A stretch of DNA of 24,587 bases. Origin: Hondaea fermentalgiana. Its lineage: Eukaryota > Sar > Bigyra > Thraustochytrida > Thraustochytriidae. The DNA is taken from assembly GCA_014084085.1 (NCBI GenBank), contig NPFB01000170.1, forward strand, positions 42,778-67,364. Reading direction: 5' to 3'. The translations under genes were made by a program, and so were the position numbers. The notes under the pieces were generated by a model that made no database searches, was not told where the DNA came from, and saw only the letters and a list, made by a program, of their open reading frames with translations. Position 1 is the stretch's first letter; each line of letters opens with the position of its first letter. This document shows, piece by piece, positions 1 through 7,631 of this stretch.

Positions 1-2
1 TG

Positions 3-645
3 ATAGAGGCGAGACGAGTCGTCACAGCAAGAGCTGGCTCATTGAGAAGGAAGATTTGGGCCGCAAAGGATGGAAACCCTGCTCCAAGAGAAGCCCATGT
101 AGCCGGCGAAGAGCACGACTCAGAACAGACGTCCACGTCGCGATTTGCAGAGATCAAGTCGCGAGGTAAAGCAAAGTATGCTGTTGCAAGAGAAAAGGTT
201 TCGACGTGGAGAGAGGTGATCCTCGCCAAGAAAGGCACTCCGTCTTCAGCAAATGAGGACGTTCAAGAGGAAGTCGACGCGGAAGTCGAAGAAGAGGACG
301 CGGATCAGGAAAACGGCAATGTGTCGTCAAGAGCTCGTGCCAGGGTGGTAGAGGCGAGACGAGTCGTCACAGCAAGAGCTGGCTCATTGAGAAGGAAGAT
401 TTGGGCTGCAAAGGACGGAAACTCTGCTCCAAGACAAGCCCATGTAGCCGGCGAAGAACACGACGCAGAACAGACGTCCACGTCGCGATTTGCAGAGATC
501 AAGTCGCGAGGTAAAGCAAAGTATGCTGATGCAAGAGAAAAGGTTTGCATGTGGAGAGAGATAATCCTTGCCAAAAAAGGCACTCCGTCTTCAGCAAATG
601 AGGACGTTCAAGAGGAAGTCGATGCGGAAGTCGAAGCAGAAGACG
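3..645 (+). repeat. 345-bp in-frame tandem duplication in the actin-like 1 extension
   Basis: Copy 1 starts at 3 and copy 2 at 348; the second copy is recognisable to about 645. The period is 345 bp (115 codons), so the frame is kept. By eye I count roughly 15 differences over about 240 bp compared, so the copies are recent or homogenised. Each unit encodes EARRVVTARAGSLRRKIWA, then a Thr/Ser patch, a Lys-rich stretch around KSRGKAKYA, a KKGTPSSANEDVQEEVDAEV segment and an acidic tail. Copy 1 begins at the window edge, so further copies may lie upstream. Confidence 0.9.
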
Positions 646-2069
646 AAGTCGACGAGGAAGACGAAGAGGAGCTAGGCTTTTTGGAAGTCGCTGAAGCCTC
701 CTCTCAAGCAGAACTAGGAGCGAAACAACCTGCAGACTCAGCTTCGGGATCACGGGGTGTCGGTTCCAGTCTTCGGAGCGCGGCGCTCGCCACTGTGCAA
801 GAAAAGGCAAGCATGATGAAGAAAAGGGTCCACGAGGCCAAAACAAAGGTTGTGACAATGACCAAATCGCGTCATGCGTCAGTAACGCAGTCGCGATTGC
901 CCGACGATGATGAAGCGAACCGTTTCCGGGCTCTGCATTCAGGTGCGAATGACCCCTGTTTTCTGGTACTGGACTGTGGCTCAGGCTCTTGCAAGGCAGG
1001 CTTTGCTGACAGCTATGGACCCACGGCCATTGTTCCTTGGGTCGTTGGGCGGGTTATTGGGCAGGCTGTTGGGCGCCCCCTCGTAGGCCCAAACGCCGGA
1101 AAAGACATTTATTATGGTTCAGCGGCCACTCATTGCCGTCTTCTGCTTTCGACAACATCCCCTATCGAAAAAGGTCTCGTCAACAATTGGGATGACATGG
1201 AAGCTTTGTGGCACCACACTTTTTACAGTGAGCTTGGCGTGGACCCCAGCGAGCAACCTCTACTCATCACTGAACCTTTGCTGACCCCCAAAATCAACCG
1301 TGAGCGCACGATTCAAATCATGTTCGAAACGTTCAACGTTCCAGCATATTATGTCGTATCTCAACCAGCACTCTCTCTCTATTCAACGGGACGCTCGACG
1401 GGACTCGTACTTGAGTCAGGTGATGGCTTGACCCAAGTGGGCCCCATTTACGAATCTTACGCTCTTCCTTTCGCCTGTCAAACGATCGATATCGCTGGCC
1501 GTCAGCTTACAGATTATACAAAGAGAGTCCTCGAGGAAGATGGTTTCAGGGCGACGACGAGGGCCGACATGAGGGTCGTTGTCCAGATCAAAGAGAAGCT
1601 CGGCTACGTGGCGCAGAAGTACGACGAGGGTACGCAATTGGGTAGAAAGAGCTTCGATCTCCCGGACGGTAACTGCGTGTACATTGAGAATGATCAGTGC
1701 TCCCGTTTTGCCGAGCCGCTCTTTCAACCTCACCTTGTCGAACGATGGGACGACGTTGGTGTCCATGAAATGGTTTTCCGAAGTATTGGAAAATGCGACG
1801 AGGAGATTCGCAAAGACTTGTACGAGAACATCCTCCTGGCAGGTGGATCGACTCTGTTCAAGGGTTTTGGCGATCGTCTCAAGAGCGAGTTGTTCGATCT
1901 TGGAGCTCCATTCCGTGACATTAAAGTCATCGAGCCCAGTGGACGAGAGCATTCAGCTTGGCTTGGCGGCGCCGTCGTCGCATCATCACCTACTTTCAGC
2001 GAGCTTCCAGTTACGAGGCAAGAATATTCGGAGTCTGGCCCTGCAATCGTTCACCGCAAGTGTTTTTAG
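3..2069 (+). CDS. Actin-like protein 1 with long repeated N-terminal extension (5' partial)
   Basis: The reading frame is open to the left edge, so the true start lies outside the window; no ATG start is visible. About 316 residues of charged, non-actin sequence (codons from position 3) precede a full actin domain of about 372 residues (951-2066), close to the 375 of conventional actin. The extension is mainly two copies of a 115-residue unit plus an acidic run, then a weaker related piece (KKRVHEAKTKVV). Actin landmarks are the phosphate-1 loop DCGSGSCKAGF, phosphate-2 loop ESGDG, the LLAGGST segment and the C-terminus HRKCF. Departures from actin are Glu for the first Asp of the phosphate-2 loop (Asp154 in muscle actin), Lys at the methyl-His73 position, and a D-loop four residues longer. 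The Gln137 equivalent is kept (VVSQPALSL). It looks closer to true actin than to named Arps, but this is by eye. The role of the extension is unknown. Confidence 0.9.
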   Translation: MEARRVVTARAGSLRRKIWAAKDGNPAPREAHVAGEEHDSEQTSTSRFAEIKSRGKAKYAVAREKVSTWREVILAKKGTPSSANEDVQEEVDAEVEEEDADQENGNVSSRARARVVEARRVVTARAGSLRRKIWAAKDGNSAPRQAHVAGEEHDAEQTSTSRFAEIKSRGKAKYADAREKVCMWREIILAKKGTPSSANEDVQEEVDAEVEAEDEVDEEDEEELGFLEVAEASSQAELGAKQPADSASGSRGVGSSLRSAALATVQEKASMMKKRVHEAKTKVVTMTKSRHASVTQSRLPDDDEANRFRALHSGANDPCFLVLDCGSGSCKAGFADSYGPTAIVPWVVGRVIGQAVGRPLVGPNAGKDIYYGSAATHCRLLLSTTSPIEKGLVNNWDDMEALWHHTFYSELGVDPSEQPLLITEPLLTPKINRERTIQIMFETFNVPAYYVVSQPALSLYSTGRSTGLVLESGDGLTQVGPIYESYALPFACQTIDIAGRQLTDYTKRVLEEDGFRATTRADMRVVVQIKEKLGYVAQKYDEGTQLGRKSFDLPDGNCVYIENDQCSRFAEPLFQPHLVERWDDVGVHEMVFRSIGKCDEEIRKDLYENILLAGGSTLFKGFGDRLKSELFDLGAPFRDIKVIEPSGREHSAWLGGAVVASSPTFSELPVTRQEYSESGPAIVHRKCF

Positions 2070-3211
2070 TAGGTCAGAAGCTTCCAACATCAGCCGCTGA
2101 CGGCGAGCGATATATTTTCTAACTTCAGAGAACGATGTTTTCGTGATATTGCTCCTCGGAGCCGGGGCGCTTATTCCCCGCATTGATGATTTCACCAAGC
2201 CAGCGTGAGCAGGGTAAGAGGGAGAAAGCAGGAAGAATGAGGGTGGGTGGAGCGGAGAACGATTAAAAGGAATTCGTCTACCGAGACCTTTGGAGCTTCC
2301 GCGACAGAGGAGCGCATACCTAGCCGCTCGCCGCCTGGCTGCTTTCCAGCCTCCGTCCCTCCGTGCGTGGCCGCGGCTCGGTCTCTCGGCCTTCCCTGGG
2401 CTCGGTGACGAGCCTCGCCGCGGCGTCCCCCCACTTAGCCCTCTTCCCTACACGCGCGATTCACGGCTATACTTCTTTGCCTGCGTCGTAGCCAGGCTGC
2501 GGCTGCGTCTCCTCCGCCGCCGTGCGGATCGATTTACGCAGGGCGGGAGGGGGGTGTGTTGGTCACGGCAGATCGAGGGAAGGGAGCCCCGTTGGAGAAC
2601 GCTGTTCATGCGGATCCGCGGCAATGTGGATGAGGGTGGAAGCGCGGCATGATCCACGCGCTTGGATTCGACCCAAGATTGGGCTGGCAAGGCGTATACC
2701 CAGCTGCGGTCCAAGTTGGTTGCTCTTCATTCACTCGTTCATTCGTTCCCGCGTGCATGAATTCATTCTTACCTGCCCATCGCAATTGAGCGGACGAAAA
2801 ATTTCTTTTTGCAGAGAGCGTAGAAGAGACATGGTGATTCCCTCACCACTGCTGCAGCTACGCCACAGTGTAGACCCTCGGTTAAGGCTTCGAGCCCGGG
2901 AACCGCAAGTCTCGCTAGACGCGCGCCAACGAGCGTCTCGTCTACACGACAGTTTGAGGCAGCAAACCCGAAAGCTCGCGGAGAGAAGAGGGCGGAGAAG
3001 AGGCAGGGCAGCGAAGACGCGAGCGAGGGAGCAAGCGAGCGAGCGAGGGAGCGAGCACGCAAGCGAGCAAGCACGAAGCGAGCAAGCACGCAAGCGAGCG
3101 AGCAAGCGAGAGAGAGCCCAGGAGTGTCGCAAAGGTCAACGAGCCAGGCAATCATTGCCAGGCAGTGAGACAGGCACTCAGGCAACCATTGGGGGCTTCA
3201 GGGGCAGGCTC
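2070..3211. other. Spacer between the two actin-like genes
   Basis: No recognisable gene. It holds the 3' flank of actin-like 1, where no AATAAA is visible, and the leader of actin-like 2. A pyrimidine-rich acceptor-like site (tttctttttgcag) ends at 2814, so a leader intron is possible. The frame of actin-like 2 is open back to about 2522, and an ATG in good context (gacATGg) occurs at 2831. However, the sequence to 3211 is Arg/Ala/Ser/Glu-rich low complexity, open in several frames on both strands, so I treat it as leader. Confidence 0.6.
3019..3114 (+). repeat. GAGC/AAGC tetranucleotide repeat in actin-like 2 leader
   Basis: About 95 bp of imperfect four-base periodic repeats (gagc, aagc, with occasional gggagc and cacg interruptions) lie 100-190 bp upstream of the chosen start codon. 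Similar sense-strand repeats occur in the leader of the dioxygenase gene (17731-17755, minus sense) and, in a GCAG form, in front of the transporter gene. In the frame of the gene it would encode an unlikely Ala/Ser/Glu/Arg run. Confidence 0.8.
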
Positions 3212-4738
3212 ATGCCGAGAAGGGGCTCCAGCTCGCGATCTTATGAGGACGCGAGTTCGAGGGACTATGCACAGGACAACACGAACTCTGCGCGAAGCAC
3301 TTCCTCAGCAAAGACCCGTGTGCAATATACGTGGATAAAGGGTAAAGTAGAGAATGTTACTTCTTGGGCGAAAAGAGCCCTTACGCCAGGACGCGCTCTC
3401 CCGCTTGTAGAGCCCCCAGCTCAAGACGATCTTGCGTCCTCCATGAGCTCGCAGGAATCAAGCGACGAGTTTGATGACCAAGACTCCGTCGACTCGCAGG
3501 ACGAAAGGGTGTCTGCAGAATCGACTGAGCAGCAACGCATATCTGTGCAAAGGTCTCTACGAGCATCTCTGAGAATTAACAACAACATTGTGTCGAAATA
3601 CTCATCGCGTTCCTCACGAGATGTGCTGTTCGAAGGCCAGGCTCTCGTGATTGACAATGGCTCCAGCATCTGCAAAGCGGGCTTCAGCGATGAGTCCGCC
3701 CCTCGCGCCGTCTTTCCCTCCGTTGTCGGCCACCCAAAGAGACATGGAGCTGTAATTGGAACGCAGCGAAGGGACGCCTATGTCGGTAGTGAGGCCCAAA
3801 CCATGCGCAGCATTCTCACGCTCAGAGATCCTATCGAGTACGGCATCGTGACACACTGGGAAGACATGGAGCGTGTTTGGCGATACACGTTTTACGACGA
3901 GCTCCGCGTTGCCCCGGAGGACTTCCACGTTCTCCTCACTGAGGCACCTTTGAACCCGAAGGCCAATCGCGAGCATATGACGACGATCATGTTCGAGACT
4001 TTTAACGTTTCGGCCATGTACGTTACCATTAACGCCGTGCTCGCGCTCTTCGCCACGGGACGCACGACTGGTGTCGTCCTTGACTCGGGAGATGGTGCCA
4101 CGCATGCTGTACCCATTTACGAAGGTTCAGCTCTCCTCGCTGATGTGGTTCCTACCCAAGTCGCCGGCCACAACCTCACAGATTTCATGGTCAGGCTTCT
4201 TGGCGAGCGCGGTCATTTGATAAATACAAAAGCCGAGCATGAAAATGTCTGCAAAGCGAAGGAGGAACTTTGTTATGTCGCCTACGACTTTGACGCTGAA
4301 TACGAAGTCACCGCCGGGTCCTCGTCCCTCGAGATGTCTCATGGGTCAATTACCATCAGCAGCGAGCGTTTTCAATGCCCGGAGGCATTGTTCGAGCCAT
4401 CCTTGATTGGTGATTTCAGGACTCCTGGTGTTCACCACGCTATCTATCGTGCGATTATGAACTGCGACTCTGACATGCGCAACGAACTCTTCGCTAACAT
4501 CGTCTTGTCGGGGGGTTCCACGATGTTCGAGGGCTTTCCTGCGCGTCTCGAGAAGGAGTTGATCATCCTCGCACCCGCGAATGCACATGTAAGAGTTATC
4601 GCTCCGCCTAAGCGAAATTACTCGGCCTGGATTGGTGGCACTCAACTTGCCGCGCTTCCCCAGTTCCAGCAAATGTGGATTTCCAAGCAGGAATATGATG
4701 CTGCTGGTCCTTGCGTCGTCAACACCAAGTGTTTCTAG
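3212..4738 (+). CDS. Actin-like protein 2 with N-terminal extension
   Basis: Predicted 508 residues: a 140-residue Ser/acidic-rich extension, then a complete actin domain (141-508, about 368 residues). Actin landmarks are phosphate-1 loop DNGSSICKAGF, phosphate-2 loop DSGDG, LTEAPLNPKANRE, SGGSTMFEG, QQMWISKQEYD and C-terminal TKCF. At the Gln137 position, where actin uses Gln to place the attacking water, it has Asn (VTINAVLAL; codon 4031-4033). The methyl-His73 position is Tyr (PIEYG). The extension contains KGKVENVTSWAKRALTPG, faintly like the KV..W....KKGTP segments of the upstream paralogue. The start at 3212 is chosen because convincing coding sequence begins there. ATG 2831 (635 residues) is the alternative and has the better Kozak context. 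It follows actin-like 1 on the same strand, a tandem pair. An AATAAA lies 35 bp after the stop. Confidence 0.85.
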   Translation: MPRRGSSSRSYEDASSRDYAQDNTNSARSTSSAKTRVQYTWIKGKVENVTSWAKRALTPGRALPLVEPPAQDDLASSMSSQESSDEFDDQDSVDSQDERVSAESTEQQRISVQRSLRASLRINNNIVSKYSSRSSRDVLFEGQALVIDNGSSICKAGFSDESAPRAVFPSVVGHPKRHGAVIGTQRRDAYVGSEAQTMRSILTLRDPIEYGIVTHWEDMERVWRYTFYDELRVAPEDFHVLLTEAPLNPKANREHMTTIMFETFNVSAMYVTINAVLALFATGRTTGVVLDSGDGATHAVPIYEGSALLADVVPTQVAGHNLTDFMVRLLGERGHLINTKAEHENVCKAKEELCYVAYDFDAEYEVTAGSSSLEMSHGSITISSERFQCPEALFEPSLIGDFRTPGVHHAIYRAIMNCDSDMRNELFANIVLSGGSTMFEGFPARLEKELIILAPANAHVRVIAPPKRNYSAWIGGTQLAALPQFQQMWISKQEYDAAGPCVVNTKCF

Positions 4739-5221
4739 GTCGACTCCATGTAACAGCGCCCTTATCAATGTCAATAAAAGTTTGTGTATTATATGCAATC
4801 GAGAGTTGTCGCTCCCTATCCAGCTAGCTGTGTTGCGAATGCAAGGGATGTTGTCGTTAATGTATCGGGACAACCCGATTGAAACCCGCACCTTCAACGA
4901 TTTCAAGTTGCCAGGTGACTCGTATTCAACATTCGACTGGCGGTCTCTTAAAGACGCCAACGAGAGTCCAGCCGCGTCGTTGGGCCTCGCAGGCTTTTGG
5001 CTGACTGCGTACGATTTGTGCCGGCGGGTTGTTTCGCTTTTCGTTTTCGCAAGCCAGCTGAATCCTCAAGTAGATTTGGGGAATCAATCACTTCAGATAA
5101 GTTCATACCCATGTGCTTCGCTTCGTGGGTCCAGGCTGCCCCAAAACACCTCTGTTTACATGTCCGCAAAGCGTCAAAGAGGGTCAGATAAATTTGTTCC
5201 GGTAAATTTTATAAAGAAAAA
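4739..5221. other. Convergent 3' flank between actin-like 2 and transporter
   Basis: 483 bp between the ends of two convergent genes. Apart from the AATAAA at 4773 I see no feature. Open frames cross it on both strands but overlap both flanking gene ends and show no family resemblance. Sequence near 5200 is AT-richer (aaattttataaag), as expected for the 3' end of the minus-strand gene. Confidence 0.6.
4773..4778 (+). promoter_or_regulatory. Polyadenylation signal AATAAA of actin-like 2
   Basis: A canonical AATAAA sits 34 bp past the TAG stop (4736-4738) and is followed by a T/G-rich stretch (gtttgtgtatta), as expected of a cleavage region. It is the only perfect copy I noticed just downstream of a gene in this window. 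Confidence 0.6.
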
Positions 5222-6757
5222 CTACTTGGTCCAGCTGATGATGTTCTTGGCGAGCGAAGTGAGACTAATGAGCGTAATGGCAGCCGCCAGCACAACAGCA
5301 ACAACGCGTTCCGTTTGATACATTCCGCTAGGCGCCGCACGCATGAGGAACATGGCGGGGAGCACAAAGCAAATGATTGGATTGGACGTGGAACCAAGCA
5401 CAGTGAAGACCATACTAATGTCGCTGATCATGATGGCTGGCAAGAGAGCGGCAATGACCATGCCGAGCGAAATGCCAACGTGAAGGTAGAGCGGAGCCGT
5501 CTTGGGGTCAATGTCGTCGTCGCTGATGAGAGAAAAGACGTTGCCGCGAAAGGCGTGGACGAAAAGTGGAATGGCGAGAATGACAGAGAGCGACATGCCG
5601 ACGGCGCCAAGGAGCGCGGACTCGTTGCGATGAAAGTCATTCGAGAGGAAATTGCCCTCGCTCTCCGCAAGCTGAGTCTTAAAGGTGAGGTACGCAAAGG
5701 AGCCAATGATGGAGTACAGCACGAGAGCGAGACCGAGGGCACGGCTCACGACCTTGGTCATGCGGCGACGCGTGGGCTTGTTGAGCTCGAGGAAGATGGG
5801 CAACACGTTGGGATGGCACGTGTACGAGTAGACGACGATGGGAAGCGTCGCAAGCAAGCGATCGATTCCAAAGTTGGCCAGCACGATGGGGTCCGACTCG
5901 ACGGGTTTCTCCCAAAAGCATTCGACAACCTGGTAGTCCTCACTGCGCGGCGACACGACGTGGGCGTGGTGGCCGCAAAAGTCAAAGTAGGTCACCATGA
6001 CGACGATGGCCAGGTAGCAGGAGCAGGCCACGCCAATGAGTGATGAGTAGCGGAGCGCTCCCATCGTGCGCAAGAGGCAAAGGGGCACGACGATGAGCAG
6101 GGTCGTGACGAGCATGACCGTCTTTTGCTGGAGAATCTTGCTCTCGTAGTCGTCGAAAATGGTCTGCAGCGTGCGCGAGATCATGCTGCCGCTGGCGACA
6201 ATGTAGCTGATTGAGGTACCGTAGAGGTTGAGGAGGAGCATGATTTGCGCAAAGAGACTGGTGCGCGGACCGTAGAGATGCTCGGCGATGGCCTTGTACG
6301 ACTTGACGCCGGTGAGATCTGAAGAGATGACGAGGATCTTGAGCGAGAAGAACGCCATAAAGGCTCCGCCCGTGAAGAGGGCCAGGCCGAGGAGCAGTCC
6401 AACCCTCTCGATGGCGTAGGGGACCGAGAGCGTGCCGGCGCCGCAGACGGCGACAACGAGCGTAAATACGCTGCCCTTGATGGACCCGGCCTTGAAGCGC
6501 TTCTTGAAGAAGAGCACGGGCGACCGGGTGAACGGGGTCGCCATCACGTCGCCATCGTAGTCGTCGACGTCGTCTTCATCGTCGTCGTTGTACACGGACT
6601 CGTGCTGGCGGGCCTGCTCCTGCTCGCGCAGCTGCTGCTCGCGCAGCTGCTGGTAGTCGAAGTCGTTCCCGTTGGCCACGAGTCCGCGCCGCAGTGCGTC
6701 ATCGTTCCCGCCCTCCAGCGCCTCCTCCGCCGACCCGCTCCGCGTGCGCGCGGGCAT
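5222..6757 (-). CDS. Amino-acid transporter, SLC38/AVT (AAAP) family
   Basis: Predicted 511-residue multi-pass membrane protein. A hydrophilic N-terminus of about 95 residues carries a Gln/Arg/Glu repeat (QQLREQQLREQEQ) and an acidic patch (NDDDEDDVDDYDGD). About 11 hydrophobic segments follow. The first contains VCGAGTLSVPYAI, the hallmark of the amino acid/auxin permease fold (SNAT/SLC38, yeast AVT, plant AVT). Later segments include LPIVVYSYTCHPNVLPIF and VLGSTSNPIICFVLPAMF, also family-typical. Family members move neutral or cationic amino acids across vacuolar/lysosomal or plasma membranes with H+ or Na+; substrate and membrane cannot be read here. ATG 6757 is the first in-frame ATG; the frame upstream has only non-ATG codons. 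There are no introns in the coding region. The 5' end faces NMD3 across a 2.3-kb spacer. Confidence 0.92.
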   Translation of the reverse strand: MPARTRSGSAEEALEGGNDDALRRGLVANGNDFDYQQLREQQLREQEQARQHESVYNDDDEDDVDDYDGDVMATPFTRSPVLFFKKRFKAGSIKGSVFTLVVAVCGAGTLSVPYAIERVGLLLGLALFTGGAFMAFFSLKILVISSDLTGVKSYKAIAEHLYGPRTSLFAQIMLLLNLYGTSISYIVASGSMISRTLQTIFDDYESKILQQKTVMLVTTLLIVVPLCLLRTMGALRYSSLIGVACSCYLAIVVMVTYFDFCGHHAHVVSPRSEDYQVVECFWEKPVESDPIVLANFGIDRLLATLPIVVYSYTCHPNVLPIFLELNKPTRRRMTKVVSRALGLALVLYSIIGSFAYLTFKTQLAESEGNFLSNDFHRNESALLGAVGMSLSVILAIPLFVHAFRGNVFSLISDDDIDPKTAPLYLHVGISLGMVIAALLPAIMISDISMVFTVLGSTSNPIICFVLPAMFLMRAAPSGMYQTERVVAVVLAAAITLISLTSLAKNIISWTK

Positions 6758-6890
6758 CGTCGCTCGCTCTACCTGCCTCGCCTTCTGGGCCACACGCGCA
6801 CAGCCTCAGCAGCCGCTCGAGCGGCGCAGCGCGAGCCGCCGTCCACGTTGCCGCCGACGCCCGCCCCGCGCGCGTCCTGCGCACGCGCCG

Positions 6891-6915
6891 CTGCCTGCCT
6901 GCCTGCCTGCCTGCC
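6891..6915 (-). repeat. GGCA tetranucleotide repeat in transporter leader
   Basis: About six copies of a four-base unit (TGCC on +, GGCA on the transporter's sense strand) start 134 bp upstream of its ATG. It is followed by a 12-bp direct repeat (cgcgcgtcgagt) at about 6924-6957. It resembles the four-base periodic repeats in the leaders of other genes in this window. Confidence 0.75.
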
Positions 6916-7561
6916 GCGCGAGCCGCGCGTCGAGTCGCGCGTCGAGTCGCGCGTCGGGCTCCGGCACGTTGAGGATCTGCCTCGAGTCGAGCGAGTCCTG
7001 GACGCAACGCAGATGCGGCTCTTCATGGACGAGGAGGCAAGACAAGATAAGATAGAAGGGCTGACTAACTAACTGTCTGTCAGAGCGAGAGCAAGGCCCG
7101 CGGCCATGGCGGTCCCGGCATCTTCACGAGTTCCAGTCCTGGTGTCGAGGAGGCCAGCACGCGGCACGGGAGGCCGCGCGAGAAGGACGGCGGCGCAGAA
7201 GACCTCCGAGCCCGCTGCCGCTCGAGGTTGAGGTCCGGGTCGACGAGGAAGAGGGCCAGCGACGAAGAGTTGGGCGAGGAGAAGGAGAAGAAGACACAGA
7301 GGGATAGACAGGTATACTAGCTGCACGCGAGGATGAAAGAAGTCGCGCAAGCCGCAGGTGGAGACCGGGTCGGAGACCGGGAGCGGACGCCGCGCGCCGC
7401 CGCCGCGCCGAGTCGAGTCGAGAAACGATGCGGTGGCTGGCGGCACGGCCGAGGCGTCGCGTCGCATCCCGCCCCGGGTTCGCTTGCCGGTGGCTTGCTT
7501 CCATCCATTTTCCCGCTCTTATTTCCTGTGCAGGGCAAAAAGTAGCCTTCTGCTGCTGGTG

Positions 7562-7631
7562 CATCTGGCTGCCGCATCTCACTCAGATGCCGCATCTGCC
7601 GCGGATGCTGCAGATGCACAGCGTTCAGATG
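7562..7631. promoter_or_regulatory. Cluster of five CATCTG/CAGATG (E-box-type) hexamers
   Basis: Five copies of the same hexamer in either orientation lie within 70 bp: 7562, 7584, 7593, 7611 and 7626. The hexamer fits the E-box consensus CANNTG bound by bHLH proteins. It lies in the divergent spacer, about 0.8 kb from the transporter start and 1.4 kb from NMD3. It may equally be a decayed trinucleotide-type repeat, since the interval is full of gcag/gatg words. Regulatory function is inference only. Confidence 0.3.

Noticed and set aside
2522..3211. In-frame upstream extension of actin-like 2 (start near 2522 or ATG 2831)
   Set aside because: Low-complexity Arg/Ala/Ser/Glu sequence over a tetranucleotide repeat, with overlapping open frames on both strands. 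ATG 2831 has good context, so it is kept only as an alternative start.
4632..5318. 228-codon + strand frame across the convergent 3' ends
   Set aside because: It overlaps the ends of two well-supported genes and has no family resemblance; a chance open frame.
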